Source: Nitrospira defluvii (GTDB lineage Bacteria; Nitrospirota; Nitrospiria; Nitrospirales; Nitrospiraceae). From it: a stretch of DNA of 15,149 nt. Below are positions 7,520-15,056 of the stretch, in pieces. Positions within the stretch are counted from its first letter, which is position 1. Each line of letters opens with the position of its first letter. Made by a program: the position numbers and the translations under genes. The notes beneath the pieces were generated by a model. It was not told the origin of the DNA. It saw only the letters and a list, made by a program, of their open reading frames with translations, and ran no database searches. The stretch lies in contig JACQHN010000204.1 of the NCBI GenBank assembly GCA_016199015.1, positions 1 to 15,149 of the forward strand, in the 5' to 3' direction.

Positions 7520-7660
7520 CTATCGTCCAATTGGAATTTCGATCACGAGTCCGCCCATCGTCTCATGCAATTTAAAGTCTTTCTTGGGGCTATGGGGGTG
7601 CGCATTGTGGCAGCGAACACAGACCTGACTGATCGCGCGTCTGACTAGGTTCCGTACGCC
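7520..7660 (-). pseudogene. Remnant of a DUF3365-type haem-binding protein
   Basis: Read on the minus strand, the frame contains ISQVCVRCHNAHPHSPKKDF, then KLHETMGGLVIEIPI, ending at a TAG (7520-7522). This closely resembles the C-terminal block of DUF3365 (Tll0287-like) sensor domains, whose pattern is CxxCHNxHPxSPKxDWKxGDxRGxLEVxxP; CVRCH is a c-type haem attachment motif. Upstream the frame stays open but has no start codon and no recognisable remainder of the domain or signal peptide, and it runs into the promoter region of the following gene. It is therefore a leftover 3' end. The similarity is from memory of the family pattern. Confidence 0.6.
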
Positions 7661-7681
7661 ACCTTGTAATGCCAAGTTGTC

Positions 7682-7711
7682 TTGACGTCCTGCAGGGGGG
7701 TAGTCTACGCT
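7682..7711 (+). promoter_or_regulatory. Weak promoter candidate for the anbu operon
   Basis: TTGACG (7682-7687) and TACGCT (7706-7711) are separated by 18 bases. The -35 matches five of six consensus positions; the -10 only three of six. The predicted leader is about 80 bases. Confidence 0.3.
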
Positions 7712-7797
7712 CGAACCTTGAGTGCCGGTTCTTCCTGAGCTTGCGTGAGACGACTGACCGCTGTTCAGGCCATATCCTAACGTTGTGGGGGTGAGTG

Positions 7798-8526
7798 ATG
7801 ACCTATTGTGTCGGTGTCATCCTGGATTCGGGATTGGTACTCGCATCGGATTCACGGACCAACGCAGGAATGGACCAGATCGGCAACTTTCGCAAGATGA
7901 CCGTGTTCGAGCGTCCAGGGGATCGGCTCATCGTCATGCTGAGTTCCGGCAATCTCGCCGTGACCCAAGGCGTAGTGGCCTTGCTGGAACAGCGAGCGCA
8001 CATGAACCAACAGAATATCTGGAATCTCGGGTCCCTGTACGATCTGGCCTGCCTCCTAGGTGACACCTTACGCGAAGTGCAGAAGCGCGACGGTCCCTAT
8101 CTCGTGGAACGCAATATTGATACCAGTGCCGGCTTCATTGTGGGTGGGCAAATCGGTGGCGAGCGGCATCGGTTGTTCAATATCTACACCGAAGGCAATT
8201 TCATAGAAGCGACGTCGGATACGCCCTACTGCCAGAACGGAGAAATCAAGTATGGGAAGCCGATCATCGACCGCGTGATCACCTACTCCACCGGTCTGAT
8301 GGAGGCGGCGAAATGCGTCCTGATCTCGTTCGATTCGACCATGCGCAGCAATATTTCCGTCGGTCCACCGATTGACTTGTTGTGTTACGAGCGGGACAGC
8401 CTGAAAGTCGGACTCCAACGGCGCATGGGAGAACAAGACTCTTATTTTGACGATGTGCGACAGCGGTGGGGGGCGGGGTTGAAGCGGCTGTTCAGCGACC
8501 TGCCTGATCCGTACTGGGACAATTGA
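7798..8526 (+). CDS. anbu: Proteasome-like peptidase Anbu
   Basis: This 242-residue protein belongs to the Anbu (bacterial proteasome homologue, COG3484) branch of the Ntn hydrolases, related to HslV and proteasome beta subunits. It begins MTYCVGVILDSGLVLASDSR. Removal of Met1 would expose Thr2 as the N-terminal nucleophile. Asp18 and Lys33 sit where the family's catalytic Asp and Lys are expected. GGGGGTGAG just upstream makes the ATG at 7798 preferable to the GTG one codon before, and only this start leaves Thr at position 2. Length and the C-terminal RWGAGLKRLFSDLPDPYW fit complete family members, which assemble into cytoplasmic rings or helical oligomers. The next gene starts 4 bases after the stop, so the two are almost certainly co-transcribed. 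The natural substrate of Anbu is not established. Confidence 0.92.
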   Translation: MTYCVGVILDSGLVLASDSRTNAGMDQIGNFRKMTVFERPGDRLIVMLSSGNLAVTQGVVALLEQRAHMNQQNIWNLGSLYDLACLLGDTLREVQKRDGPYLVERNIDTSAGFIVGGQIGGERHRLFNIYTEGNFIEATSDTPYCQNGEIKYGKPIIDRVITYSTGLMEAAKCVLISFDSTMRSNISVGPPIDLLCYERDSLKVGLQRRMGEQDSYFDDVRQRWGAGLKRLFSDLPDPYWDN

Positions 8527-8530
8527 ATGT

Positions 8531-11500
8531 ATGAGCATCCGAGTCGCGCTCAACCACACCACCCATTATCGCTTCGATCGACCGGTGACCCTGTCCCCGC
8601 ATGAAGTCCGGCTGCGCCCCGCGCCACATTGCCGAACGCGGATTTGTAGCTATTCACTGCATGTTCGTCCCACCACTCATTTCATCAACTGGCAGCAGGA
8701 CCCCTACGGCAATTACGTGGCACGCCTCGTCTTTCCGGAGCCGGCCACCGAACTCGAGGTCGTGGTGGATGTGGTGGCCGATATGACGGTGATCAACCCG
8801 TTCGATTTCTTCGTTGAGCCGTCCGCCGAGCGATTTCCGTTTACCTATGCCCCGCAGTTGACGAAGGAGTTGGCGCCGTTCCTCGAAGTCGAACCCTGCG
8901 GGCCGTTGCTTGGAGCCTGGCTGGAACGGTTTAAGAATGCCGACCGCGGGGAGTCGAACTTCATTAACGACTTTCTGGTTCGCCTCAATCAACGACTCCA
9001 GCGGGATATCGACTACATTGTCCGTCTAGAAACGGGCGTTCAACGTTGTGAGGACACGTTGCACCTGCGTCAGGGGTCCTGTCGCGATAGTGGCTGGCTG
9101 CTGGTGCAGATTCTGCGCAATTTGGGTCTCGCTGCGCGGTTTGCGTCGGGGTATCTCATCCAACTGGCCGCTGATGTCAAGCCCCTCGAGGGACCGGCTG
9201 GGCCCAAGCAGGATTTCACCGACCTCCACGCCTGGGCGGAAGTCTATATTCCTGGCGCAGGGTGGATCGGGCTCGATCCGACGTCAGGCTTACTCGCGGG
9301 AGAAGGGCACATCCCCTTGGCCTGCACGGCCTCTCCGTCCAGTGCCGCGCCGGTAATCGGCCGTACCGATGTGTGCGAATTCGAGCTGGACTTCCGCATG
9401 TCGGTCACGCGGATTCACGAGGATCCGCGCGTCACGAAGCCCTATACCGAAGAACAATGGCGCGCCATCGAAGCGCTGGGCCATCAGGTCGATGCCGATT
9501 TGCAGGCTGGAGAGGCGCGTCTCACGATGGGCGGAGAGCCGACCTTTGTCTCGATTGACGATATGGAGGGTGCCGAGTGGACTACCGAGGCGCTGGGTCC
9601 CACCAAGCGCAAGCTCGCCGGTGATGTATTCAAGCGCCTCAAGGATCGCTTTGCTCCAGGCGGGCTGCTGCACTATGGCCAGGGCAAATGGTATCCAGGC
9701 GAAGTCTTACCCCGTTGGGCGTTGGGTTGTTATTGGCGGACGGATGGAGCACCGGTCTGGCATGAACCGGCATTAATCGCCGACGAAACAATCTCCTACG
9801 GCTACACGGCAGATCACGCGCGGACGTTTGCGACTCGGCTAGCCGAGCGACTCAATCTGAACCCCGCGTTTGCCATCCCTGCCTATGAAGATGCCTGGCA
9901 TTATCTGATGGAGGAACAGAAGCTGCCGGTGAACGTGGATCCACTCCAAAAGGACCTCAAGGATCCGGAGCAGCGCAGCACCCTGGCTCGATTACTGGAT
10001 CGCGGGCTGGGCGAAGTGAGCGGCTATGTGCTGCCGCTGAAGGCAGTGGCGCAGGCTGGTCTTCGCCACTCGGGTGCGCGCGAAGTCCTTTGGATCTCCG
10101 GCCCCTGGCCGCTGAAGCGAGGGCGGCTGTACCTGTTACCAGGAGATTCGCCGATGGGCTATCGGCTGCCCTTGACCTCGCTCCCTTGGGCAGCTCCGGA
10201 AGATGTAGAGATCGAACTAGAACGGGACCCTCTGGAGGCGCGCAAATCCTCCTTAGGGCCGGCCAGGTCTAGAACGTGCTCACCAGGCGCACCCGATCAA
10301 CGGCAACTCTCGATTACCACAGCATGGGCGGTCGGTGAATCGGCTCGCGATGTGCTTCGGACAGCACTCTGCGTCGAAGTCCGGCAGGGACGACTGCACG
10401 TCTTCATGCCGCCTCAGTCCTATCTGGAAGACTACCTCGATCTGGTCAACGCGGTTGAGCAGACTGCGGCTGAGCTGCGCAGTCCTCTATGGGTGGAAGG
10501 CTATCCGCCTGCCTATGATCCCCGATTGCAGTCGTTCAAGGTCACCCCTGATCCAGGAGTCATTGAAGTCAATATTCACCCGGCGAAGACCTGGGACGAG
10601 CTGGTTGCCAACACGCACATTCTCTACGAAGAAGCACGCCAGTCACGACTGGGTACGGAAAAGTTCATGCTCGATGGGCGCCATACCGGCACGGGTGGCG
10701 GGAACCATGTCACCTTAGGCGGCCTCACGCCGGCAGACAGTCCGATGTTGCGCCGTCCGGATCTGCTCAGGAGCCTCATCACCTATTGGCTGAATCATCC
10801 TGGGTTGTCCTACCTGTTCTCCGGCATGTTTGTGGGGCCGACTAGTCAGGCGCCCAGGGTGGATGAGGCCCGCCATGATCACCTGTATGAACTCGAGATT
10901 GCGTTTCAGCACATGGCGGCCAAGCAGGTCGCCGGGCAGGAAGCAGTGACGCCGTGGCTGGTGGACCGCCTATTGCGGCATTTGCTCGTGGACCTGACCG
11001 GCAATACGCACCGCGCGGAATTCTCCATCGACAAGCTCTATTCGCCGGATTCTGTTACGGGACGCCTGGGTTTGGTGGAATTCAGGGCTTTTGAAATGCC
11101 GCCTCATCCCCGGATGAGTCTGGCGCAGATGTTGCTGTTGCGTGCCCTCGTCGCACGATTCTGGAACAAGCCCTATCAAGCTCAGTTGGTGCGCTGGGGG
11201 ACTGAATTGCATGACCGGTTCATGCTGCCCCATTTCGTCGCGCAAGATATGAAAGACGTGATGTGGGAGTTACAATCCGCTGGGTATCCGTTCCGGATCG
11301 AGTGGCTGGCGCCATTTTTTGAGTTCCGCTTTCCCAGCTTCGGCAGCGTGGTCTCTGAAAGTATTGAGCTCGAACTGCGTCAGGCCATTGAACCGTGGCA
11401 TGTGTTGGGGGAAGAAGCGGTCGCGGGCGCCACCGCGCGCTATGTGGACTCTTCAGTGGAACGGGTGCAGGTCAAAGTCAACGGCATGACCGATACACGC

Positions 11501-11881
11501 CACTTGGTCGCGTGCAATGGGCGTCCGGTCCCGCTTCATCCGACCGGGACGCGGGGCGAGTTCGTGGCGGGAGTCCGCTACCGGGCCTGGCAACCACCTT
11601 CGGGGTTGCATCCGACCATCCCAGTGCAGTCCCCGCTGGTGTTTGATCTCGTCGATACCTGGACCGGCCGCACGATCGGCGGCTGCACCTACCACGTGGT
11701 GCATCCGGGAGGACGGAACCCTACCTCGTTTCCGGTCAACGCGAACGCAGCCGAAGCCCGACGCATCGCTCGGTTCTGGGATCACGGCCACACGCCGGGA
11801 CCGATGACCGTCCAGCCTGAGGAGCGGAATCGAGATTTGCCCTTCACCCTCGATCTGCGACGCAAACCTGCATTCACCTGA
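8531..11881 (+). CDS. Transglutaminase-like / DUF2126 protein
   Basis: This large cytoplasmic-looking protein has 1116 residues. Residues 1 to ~85 form the bacterial transglutaminase N-terminal beta domain (MSIRVALNHTTHYRFDRPVT). The transglutaminase core follows, with a visible Cys-His-Asp triad: C184 in RQGSCRDSGW, H233 in DLHAWAEVY and D249 in GLDPTSG. From about residue 305 to the end is DUF2126, starting near LTMGGEPTFVSIDD and including DGRHTGTGGGNHVTLGG and EFRAFEMPPHPRMS. The length is normal for this fusion. Homologues regularly occur beside Anbu and with circularly permuted ATP-grasp (COG2308) and alpha-E (COG2307) proteins, a set proposed to make and cleave a peptide or isopeptide-type product; that function is unproven. 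Neither partner is in this window. The start overlaps nothing but is 4 bases after the anbu stop and has only a weak GGGA, implying coupled translation. Confidence 0.92.
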   Translation: MSIRVALNHTTHYRFDRPVTLSPHEVRLRPAPHCRTRICSYSLHVRPTTHFINWQQDPYGNYVARLVFPEPATELEVVVDVVADMTVINPFDFFVEPSAERFPFTYAPQLTKELAPFLEVEPCGPLLGAWLERFKNADRGESNFINDFLVRLNQRLQRDIDYIVRLETGVQRCEDTLHLRQGSCRDSGWLLVQILRNLGLAARFASGYLIQLAADVKPLEGPAGPKQDFTDLHAWAEVYIPGAGWIGLDPTSGLLAGEGHIPLACTASPSSAAPVIGRTDVCEFELDFRMSVTRIHEDPRVTKPYTEEQWRAIEALGHQVDADLQAGEARLTMGGEPTFVSIDDMEGAEWTTEALGPTKRKLAGDVFKRLKDRFAPGGLLHYGQGKWYPGEVLPRWALGCYWRTDGAPVWHEPALIADETISYGYTADHARTFATRLAERLNLNPAFAIPAYEDAWHYLMEEQKLPVNVDPLQKDLKDPEQRSTLARLLDRGLGEVSGYVLPLKAVAQAGLRHSGAREVLWISGPWPLKRGRLYLLPGDSPMGYRLPLTSLPWAAPEDVEIELERDPLEARKSSLGPARSRTCSPGAPDQRQLSITTAWAVGESARDVLRTALCVEVRQGRLHVFMPPQSYLEDYLDLVNAVEQTAAELRSPLWVEGYPPAYDPRLQSFKVTPDPGVIEVNIHPAKTWDELVANTHILYEEARQSRLGTEKFMLDGRHTGTGGGNHVTLGGLTPADSPMLRRPDLLRSLITYWLNHPGLSYLFSGMFVGPTSQAPRVDEARHDHLYELEIAFQHMAAKQVAGQEAVTPWLVDRLLRHLLVDLTGNTHRAEFSIDKLYSPDSVTGRLGLVEFRAFEMPPHPRMSLAQMLLLRALVARFWNKPYQAQLVRWGTELHDRFMLPHFVAQDMKDVMWELQSAGYPFRIEWLAPFFEFRFPSFGSVVSESIELELRQAIEPWHVLGEEAVAGATARYVDSSVERVQVKVNGMTDTRHLVACNGRPVPLHPTGTRGEFVAGVRYRAWQPPSGLHPTIPVQSPLVFDLVDTWTGRTIGGCTYHVVHPGGRNPTSFPVNANAAEARRIARFWDHGHTPGPMTVQPEERNRDLPFTLDLRRKPAFT

Positions 11882-11950
11882 ATGTGCCTGCCAAGGCCAG
11901 GCCTCACTGCGCTCCCTCTTTCGGGTGAATAAACGGGGTCAACGGGGCAA

Positions 11951-11997
11951 GTGGGGCCAGCAACTGTCTTGACAGTCAAGACAGTTGCTGACCCCAC
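11951..11997. repeat. 47-nt near-perfect palindrome
   Basis: CAGCAACTGTCTTGAC (11958-11973) and its exact reverse complement (11975-11990) flank one central base. After one mismatched pair, the stem extends by GTGGGG (11951-11956) with CCCCAC (11992-11997). It is preceded by related G-rich words (cggggtc, cggggc at 11934-11947). There is no T tract, so it is not a standard terminator for the transglutaminase gene, although it could still stall polymerase. The G-rich foot and long stem are REP-like. Its right edge is exactly where the truncated nuclease gene begins. Confidence 0.85.
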
Positions 11998-12258
11998 TGT
12001 TATGATACACCAGAGATGAAGGGTATCTGTGAGGAGGAGAAGACTTTAGCGAGGCAGGCTCAAGCACTGACTCAGAAGCTTATGGTTCAAGCTCAGAAGA
12101 TCGAACTACTTGAACCGAAGCGGGATAAGTACTTCCGCATTCTGGCAAAGGTCATGGCTGATGGGCAGGAGGTCGCTCAGGAGTTGGTCAAGGCTGGCCT
12201 AGCGGTGAAGTATGACGGTGGGAAAAAGAAAAGATGGTGTGAGGCTTCACCGAGTTAA
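11998..12258 (+). pseudogene. 5'-truncated thermonuclease (SNase family)
   Basis: The frame reads YDTPEMKGICEEEKTLARQA and later IELLEPKRDKYFRILAKVMA, DGQEVAQELVKAGLAVKYDG and GKKKRWC, ending at TAA (12256-12258). This is the C-terminal half of a staphylococcal-nuclease-like domain. In the family, DTPE carries Ca-binding Asp and Thr and a catalytic Glu, and the Arg in the KYFRI strand region is also conserved. Family proteins have about 60-70 further residues upstream: signal peptide, the DGDT motif and the first catalytic Arg. Here the similarity stops at the codons immediately right of the palindrome ending at 11997, so the 5' half was lost. An ATG at 12016 could start an 80-residue product, but it would lack essential active-site residues. 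Confidence 0.8.
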
Positions 12259-12324
12259 CAGCCATCCGTTTGCTTGTCGGTCGTCCATAGGGACATGCCA
12301 TTGATCTTGTCCAGGGAGGAGCAC

Positions 12325-12779
12325 ATGGGTCTTCTGAACAATTTGCCAGGGTTCCGCTGGAGCCTCTATATCGTGCGAAACGGAAATCAACTGGCTTACG
12401 CCATGCACGAGCATTCTGTAATACGAATGGCTGGCTACGTCATGGGATACTTTGCCGATGGTGGAAGGCCTGTCGAGCCTTGGAGCCTTTACCTCAACTT
12501 CAACCCCAAGCACCAGACCATCAAGCTAGGACCGGAGCATTTCACTCCTGATGGAGAAAACATCACCCCGGCTCTCCTACGTGAGATCGAATCCATAGAC
12601 CCTGGATGGAAGGTCAAAGGGGCAGAGCCGGTATTTGAGGAAGCAACTCCAAGCGCATCGAGATTGCTGAGTACGCTCCCGGCCAAATCGACATTGCGGC
12701 AATGCTCGCCAACATCGATAAACCCCGTGAACAGACCTTTTACGGAGTCATGGATGAGGTTTTCGGGAAACAACGCTAA
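12325..12779 (+). pseudogene. Unknown protein gene, single-base frameshift
   Basis: The ATG at 12325 has a strong ribosome binding site, GGGAGGAG, just upstream, so it is preferred over in-frame starts at 12274 and 12295. The frame starts MGLLNNLPGFRWSLYIVRNG and reads well to PVFEEA near 12643. Beyond that the original frame continues to 12822 with unlikely composition. The -1 frame instead gives a convincing end, SNSKRIEIAEYAPGQIDIAA, MLANIDKPREQTFYGVMDEV and FGKQR, with TAA at 12777-12779. Loss of one base near 12639-12642 explains this; adding it back would make a 151-residue soluble protein. No slippery heptamer is present, so programmed frameshifting is unlikely. I recognise no family, signal peptide or membrane segment. 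A sequencing error remains possible. GC looks lower than in the Anbu operon. Confidence 0.6.
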
Positions 12780-12811
12780 CAAATCATTCCAGTGGTGGTG
12801 TGAATCAAGTC

Positions 12812-13486
12812 ATGTCTGGTAAGAGGCGACAAGGGCCAAAGAAAATCCCCCCAGCGGCACAGCGGGTCAATCCAAATGGACAGCCACAGGCTTATACCCC
12901 ATGGTGGAAACGTGGTTTGCGTGGATTGAAAGGCGTTATAGCCGTCGTGGGCCTTCCACTAACTCTTTTCGGCATCTGGCAGGCTTGGTCCGCACTTACA
13001 CCGAAGGTTGAAGCTGCCGTGACAACACCTCTTGACCCATCCAAATCATTCAGCGTTCCTTTCACATTACGCAACGGGCGGGATTTGATATCGCTGTATG
13101 ACGTTCGAGTAGTGTGCCTACTCAAAGAAATTGATTTTGGACCGGACAACATCATTCAAAACATCAGTGTTCAGAACAAGGATCATAAAGCGGCGAAACT
13201 AGACCCTGGTGAATCCATGTCGTTTATCTGTCCTATCGTGAATGATGACGTGACAGAGACAGGTCCGAAGAGTGCCACTCTCCAACTTGTCCTATATTAT
13301 GATTCATGGCGCTCAGTGGCTTTCTGGTTACCGCCGTTCCTGAGGTCTACACGGCATAGCGAGTGCCTCACCTTCCAAGGGAGAAGAACGTTTGACCGTC
13401 ATCTGCGCTGGCTGGAGCAACCTGCATGCATTCCCATACCGGAGCATCAAATGCTGGGGCGCCAACAAATATGGACAGTTGGGTGA
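12812..13486 (+). CDS. Unknown single-pass membrane protein, uncertain C-terminus
   Basis: The product of up to 224 residues begins MSGKRRQGPKKIPPAAQRVN, a basic proline-containing N-terminus. One transmembrane segment follows, GVIAVVGLPLTLFGIWQAW (about residues 42-60), and then a soluble region with a beta-rich look (SVPFTLRNGRDLISLYDVRV, LDPGESMSFICPI). This suggests a short cytoplasmic tail and an external domain. The GTG at 12800 is an alternative start; neither has a strong ribosome binding site. The last ~30 codons (from about 13395) overlap DNA that in another frame encodes the first RCC1 repeat. The true C-terminus was therefore probably lost when the two sequences were joined, and the tail to 13486 may be readthrough. 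I recognise no family and can propose no function. Confidence 0.5.
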   Translation: MSGKRRQGPKKIPPAAQRVNPNGQPQAYTPWWKRGLRGLKGVIAVVGLPLTLFGIWQAWSALTPKVEAAVTTPLDPSKSFSVPFTLRNGRDLISLYDVRVVCLLKEIDFGPDNIIQNISVQNKDHKAAKLDPGESMSFICPIVNDDVTETGPKSATLQLVLYYDSWRSVAFWLPPFLRSTRHSECLTFQGRRTFDRHLRWLEQPACIPIPEHQMLGRQQIWTVG

Positions 13487-14422
13487 TGGGACCCATACAG
13501 GGAAACGAGTGCCTGTAGACGTGTCGGGCCTGATGATGGGAGTCAAGGATGTAACCGTGGGGGAACGACACACCTGTGCCGTGACGATAGTCGGAGGCCT
13601 CAAGTGCTGGGGGAGCAATCATGACTTCCAACTTGGTGATGGGACCAGGCAAGATCGGGTGGCGCCGGTGGATGTCGCCGAACTCAGGAGCGACGTGCGG
13701 GCGAGCAGCATACCTGCATCCTCACCTCCACGGGAGGCGTGAAGTGTTGGGGGAAGAATCAGGACGGGCAATTGGGTGATGGGACCACCGTGGACAAGAG
13801 CAAACCGGTCGAGGCGAGCGGGCTGGCGCGCGGTGTTGCCGCCGTCGCCGCGGGCTGGAGTCATACCTGTGCGCTGACGAGCAGTGGGGGCGTGAAATGC
13901 TGGGGAAATAATCAGGATGGACAATTGGGAGATGGCACGACGGTTGCGAGAAACACGCCGACCGAGGTCGTGGGTCTTGGGGGTGGCGTCACGGCGCTTG
14001 CTGCGGGGGGACGACATACCTGTGCCTTGCTGATGACCGGCGGCGTGAAATGTTGGGGTCAGAATCAACGTGGTCAACTGGGAGACGGCACCACGGCCGA
14101 TCGGGTCACTCCCATCAATGTCGCAGAACTCACGACCGGTGTTATCGCCCTCGCCGCGGGCTGGCAACATTCATGTGCCTTGATGTTGAGCGGCACCATC
14201 AAATGTTGGGGGAACAATGGGAGCGGCCAATTAGGTGTGGGCAGCCTGTTGCTCAAGGTGACCGTGACCGATGTGACGTGGGTGGCCCCCACGGCTGTGG
14301 CCGTCACCGCCGGGAGAGAGCATACCTGTGCGTTACTGTCGGACAATGCCGTGAGGTGTTGGGGCGATGACGAGCAGGGGCAGCTTGGCAAGGACACGAA
14401 GGTCATGCAACGTATTTTCTGA
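13392..14422 (+). pseudogene. RCC1-repeat protein, broken at both ends and frameshifted
   Basis: Seven RCC1-type repeats (pattern AGxxHTCAL...GGVKCWGxNxxGQLGDGT) are visible, normally folding as a beta-propeller. The Cys codon of each CWG motif falls at 13452, 13605, 13745, 13898, 14051, 14204 and 14357. Every interval is exactly 153 nt except the second, 140 nt. That 13-nt loss, around 13685-13705, shifts the frame: the first part ends at a stop at 13740-13742 and the rest is in another frame to 14422. The first repeat is degenerate (SNLHAFPYRSIKCWG) and no start codon, signal peptide or N-terminal domain precedes it. The last repeat ends within a few residues of QLGKDTKV, where an IS3-type element begins and appears to supply the stop. 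High identity between repeats would favour slippage or recombination. Confidence 0.85.
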
Positions 14423-14491
14423 AGACAGAGGTGGCTCCGGTTGGTTGGACAGTCTCGCGCCTTCCTTAAGTGGTGCCTGGCGGATTGTTGA

Positions 14492-14956
14492 CTACGCCGC
14501 CGCACGCCGTGTTGTCAGATTCTCATAGTACATCTGGTCAGGTGTCTGGCCGTCAAGCGCCTGATGTGGCCTGGTCTGATTGTAGAACGTCAGATAGCGC
14601 GCCAAGCCCTGGGGCGCGGCCTCGACGGTGTCGTAGGCGTGTAAATAGACCTCCTCGTATGTAAGGCTTTTCCACAGCCGCTCGACAAACACGTTGTCTC
14701 GCCAGCAGCCTTTCCCGTCCATGCTGATCTGAATGCCGTGGTGTGTCAGCAACCCCGTGAACTCCTGGCTCGTAAATTGGCACCCTTGATCGGTATTGAA
14801 GATTTCTGGCGGGCCATAGCGGCCTACGGCGTCCTGCACCGCGTCCAGACAGAAATCGGTCGTGAGCGTGGTGGAGCGCCGCCAGGCCAACACCCGGCGA
14901 CTCGCCCAGTCCAGGACGGCACACCAGTACACGAAGCCCCGCGCCATCGGAATGTA
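14492..14956 (-). pseudogene. IS3-family transposase OrfB, 3' exon
   Basis: The 154 codons start at YIPMARGFVYWCAVLDWASR and end at TTRRAAA, covering the C-terminal part of the rve integrase core. Two of the three DDE residues are present: Asp in IFNTDQGCQFTS and Glu in WRDNVFVERLW. HAYDTVEAA and RPHQALDGQTPDQMYYENL complete the family pattern. The first catalytic Asp, normally in TDITYIP, is missing because the sequence upstream of Tyr is group II intron, not transposase. The frame stays open through the intron to 15148, but those 64 codons are translated intron RNA. If the intron splices, a full OrfB could be restored; if not, the transposase is dead. Confidence 0.85.
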
Positions 14957-14970
14957 GGGTTGAGTAGGAC

Positions 14971-15010
14971 GTGCGCGCCATTCCGGTCTTGCGACCAGCG
15001 GTTTCGCACG
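14971..15010 (-). ncRNA. Group II intron domain VI (probable)
   Basis: Just 3' of domain V, GTGCG and CGCAC close a hairpin whose tip is GGTC-GCAA-GACC. Position and size fit domain VI, which carries the branch-point adenosine; unpaired A residues lie on the 3' side (GGAATGG). The exact branch point is not assigned. Confidence 0.65.
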
Positions 15011-15020
15011 CCCTCTCGCC

Positions 15021-15056
15021 GAACCGGACGTGCACCTTTCGCTATGCATCCGGCTC
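15021..15056 (-). ncRNA. Group II intron domain V
   Basis: On the minus strand a 36-base hairpin starts GAGCCGGA and ends TCCGGTTC, pairing over 8 positions with one G-T wobble. A CG bulge on the 3' side, a TGCA/TGCA upper helix and an apical loop containing GAAA complete it. The AGC catalytic triad is at the base. This is the most conserved, catalytic part of group II introns. Confidence 0.88.

Noticed and set aside
7350..7628. Plus-strand 92-codon frame
   Set aside because: Antisense to the much better supported DUF3365-type remnant at 7520-7660, with no motif of its own.
11951..11997. Palindrome as an intrinsic terminator of the transglutaminase gene
   Set aside because: No T tract follows the stem on either strand, and it lies 70 bases past the stop; a REP-like element fits better.
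13392..14422. Exact 153-nt repeats as a CRISPR-like or satellite array
   Set aside because: The period equals 51 codons and each unit encodes an RCC1 repeat with conserved CWG and QLGDGT, so it is protein-coding repetition.
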